Origin: Microcaldota archaeon
GTDB taxonomy: Archaea; Micrarchaeota; Micrarchaeia; Micrarchaeales; CABMGC01
Reading direction: 5' to 3'
Assembly: GCA_027449585.1 (NCBI GenBank)
Contig: DAIDLJ010000014.1
Coordinates: forward strand, 1 to 22,149
DNA length: 22,149 nucleotides
The first letter of the stretch is position 1. The number at the start of each line of letters is the position of its first letter. The notes beneath the pieces are model-generated. The model was not told the DNA's origin, searched no databases, and saw only the letters and a list, made by a program, of their open reading frames with translations. Shown in pieces: positions 21,029 to 22,149 of the stretch. A program made the position numbers and the translations under genes.

Positions 21029-21337
21029 TTACCACTTCAGTTTTGATAGCTTTGTGACATCGAATTCTATCCTGTTGTGCTTCATGTACATGTAGAAGGA
21101 TATGACGGTTATTACCTCGACTGCGGCGACTGCGAATATGGAAAAGAGCATCATTACCGCATCCGGATCCGGCTTGGACGAATACGAGAAGATTCCGACA
21201 AGAAGCACCATACTGGCCGCGAATATCAGCTCAACTGAAAGCATTATGACTATCAGGTGCCTGTCAGAGGCTATGCCTGCAAGACCTATTGCCAGCAGCG
21301 AAGCGGCAAGTAAATACAGATAGATCAATGGAACCAT
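21029..21337 (-). CDS. nuoK: Complex I subunit K (NuoK)
   Basis: The small membrane subunit NuoK has 102 residues and three helices. The two glutamates needed for proton transfer are present, in VIMLSVELIFAASMVL (TM2) and FAVAAVEVITVISFYMY (TM3), matching E36 and E72 of E. coli. The start ATG follows the nuoJ TGA with no gap. Its length equals the family norm. Confidence 0.93.
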   Translation of the reverse strand: MVPLIYLYLLAASLLAIGLAGIASDRHLIVIMLSVELIFAASMVLLVGIFSYSSKPDPDAVMMLFSIFAVAAVEVITVISFYMYMKHNRIEFDVTKLSKLKW

Positions 21338-21820
21338 TCAAATCAACAATCTTGTGAATTTACGCAGAACCAAGACCCCGCTTATCGAAACAGAGAAGAG
21401 CAATACCAGTATCATGTAGAGCAGGGCATAGGAATTTGCGAAGGCGTGCGATGCCGCGCTTAGGAATCCCGAAGTCGATGACGTATTTTGGGTCGGGACG
21501 TGAACAAGCATTGATGCAGAGAGCCCCACTGAGAGCACGATCGAGAGTGCAAGTAGCCACCTTATGCTTATTAGATTCGCGCCCTTCTCCTCTGTTGCCA
21601 CTGCAACTATCAGATAAGTTGACAGTCCTCCGACAAAGATCAGCATCTGAAGAACCGCTATTAGCGTCTGTCCCAGAAGTAAGAATATTAGGGAACTAGA
21701 AACGAAGACGATGGCAAGGGATAGCACCGCATGTATCAGCCTCTTCTGTAGGAATATGAATATAGCGGCGATTACGGCAAGCGCTGCAAGCGCGACAAAT
21801 ACATAGGTGTCCAATATCAT
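21338..21820 (-). CDS. nuoJ: Complex I subunit J (NuoJ)
   Basis: NuoJ here has 160 residues and about five helices, beginning MILDTYVFVALAALAVIAAI. The pi-bulge region is in TM3 (LIAVLQMLIFVGGLSTYLIV), which matches the conserved YVGAIxxLFLFV block only loosely; Tyr in that block is replaced by Phe. Residue identity in J is generally low, so synteny (I-J-K-L) is a main support. A longer open frame starts upstream but runs through nuoI, and ATG 21820 lies two bases after the nuoI stop, so I use that start. Confidence 0.88.
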   Translation of the reverse strand: MILDTYVFVALAALAVIAAIFIFLQKRLIHAVLSLAIVFVSSSLIFLLLGQTLIAVLQMLIFVGGLSTYLIVAVATEEKGANLISIRWLLALSIVLSVGLSASMLVHVPTQNTSSTSGFLSAASHAFANSYALLYMILVLLFSVSISGVLVLRKFTRLLI

Positions 21821-21822
21821 GC

Positions 21823-22149
21823 TTATTCCAGTTCCTCTGGCCTGGTTACAAGATCCCTTTTGTCGTAAGCCTCGTAATCGTAGCTCTTGGTGAGGGTAAG
21901 GCATTTTGGAGGGCAGACCTCTTCGCACAGGCCGCAGAAAAGGCATCGTTCATGGCCTACCTGCGGCATCAGCTTATCTCCCTTGTCAGTAAGGACCTTA
22001 ACCATTGTTATAGTATTGTTAGGGCATATTATTGCGCATGCAGAACAGTTTATGCACGTATCCATGTCAAGCCTGAGCCGGCCCCTGTAGCTATCTGGAA
22101 GCGATTCCCTATGCTCAGGAAACTCGGTGGTGTATCTCTTCTCCAGAAG
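21823..22149 (-). CDS. nuoI: Complex I subunit I (NuoI), partial at window edge
   Basis: This is the 8Fe ferredoxin-like subunit that passes electrons between the peripheral arm clusters and the quinone site. The last 108 residues are visible; the frame is open to the right window edge and the start is outside. The visible part begins before RYTTEFPEHRESLPDSYRGR, typical for NuoI, and contains two 4Fe-4S motifs, CINCSACAIICP and CLFCGLCEEVCP. The C-terminal LTxxYE-like block is LTKSYDYEAYDKRDLV. It is the first visible gene of the operon I-J-K-L-N-DUF167; NuoA, B, C, D and H would lie beyond the edge if the order is conventional. Confidence 0.94.
   Translation of the reverse strand, partial: LLEKRYTTEFPEHRESLPDSYRGRLRLDMDTCINCSACAIICPNNTITMVKVLTDKGDKLMPQVGHERCLFCGLCEEVCPPKCLTLTKSYDYEAYDKRDLVTRPEELE

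Noticed and set aside
21821..21946. Longer NuoJ start at 21946
   Set aside because: The added 42 residues lie over nuoI in another frame and are not membrane-like; ATG 21820 follows the nuoI stop by two bases.
1..22149. Insertion sequences, prophage genes, CRISPR arrays
   Set aside because: I found no transposase or integrase motif, no regularly spaced direct repeats and no phage structural gene; the region looks like ordinary chromosome.

Overview
The window is archaeal chromosomal DNA. The evidence is the neighbouring uS13, uS4 and uS11 ribosomal genes in archaeal order, a tRNA-Ser(GGA) with two introns that fold as archaeal bulge-helix-bulge splice sites, tRNAs without encoded CCA, ScpA/ScpB of archaeal size, and TATA boxes lying about 25 bases upstream of many start codons, which fits leaderless mRNAs. 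A quinone-using complex I, menaquinone-type genes and a tRNA intron inside the T-loop together suggest a small-genome archaeon such as the Micrarchaeota/ARMAN group. That placement is inference. I see no insertion sequence, prophage or CRISPR array.

Layout. 1-3293 (+): a three-gene ABC export-type operon (MacB/LolD-like ATPase, cut by the window edge; secreted S-layer-like anchored protein; FtsX/MacB permease). 3343-4347 (+): a four-helix membrane protein with a cytosolic domain resembling phospholipase D-like folds. 4358-4428 (-): tRNA-Val(CAC). 4479-5021 (+): PduO-type cobalamin adenosyltransferase. 5018-6724 (-): scpA-scpB-P-loop kinase operon. 6835-8864 (+): aldehyde/pyrroline-5-carboxylate dehydrogenase and a DUF192 protein. 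8927-12430 (+): polyprenyl diphosphate synthase, MDR oxidoreductase, CPBP membrane protease and MenA/UbiA prenyltransferase, facing a convergent UbiE/MenG methyltransferase at 12446-13156 (-). 13223-13351 (+): tRNA-Ser(GGA) with two introns. 13441-14913 (+): possible 37-residue ORF, nucleotidyltransferase-fold protein and HD phosphohydrolase. 15056-16715 (+): uS13-uS4-uS11. 16791-17600 (-): short-chain dehydrogenase. 17641-22149 (-): complex I genes nuoI(partial)-J-K-L-N followed by a DUF167 gene.

How the genes fit together. The isoprenoid chain maker, the MenA-like prenyltransferase and the UbiE methyltransferase make and finish a prenylated quinone, and the nuo operon supplies the membrane NADH/ferredoxin:quinone oxidoreductase that would use it, so roughly half of the window serves respiration. 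The most notable items are the doubly interrupted tRNA-Ser, the absence of nuoM between nuoL and nuoN, a leader ORF plus perfect inverted repeat in front of the ribosomal operon, the nucleotidyltransferase-HD pair with its possible small leader ORF, and the membrane-anchored phospholipase D-like protein.
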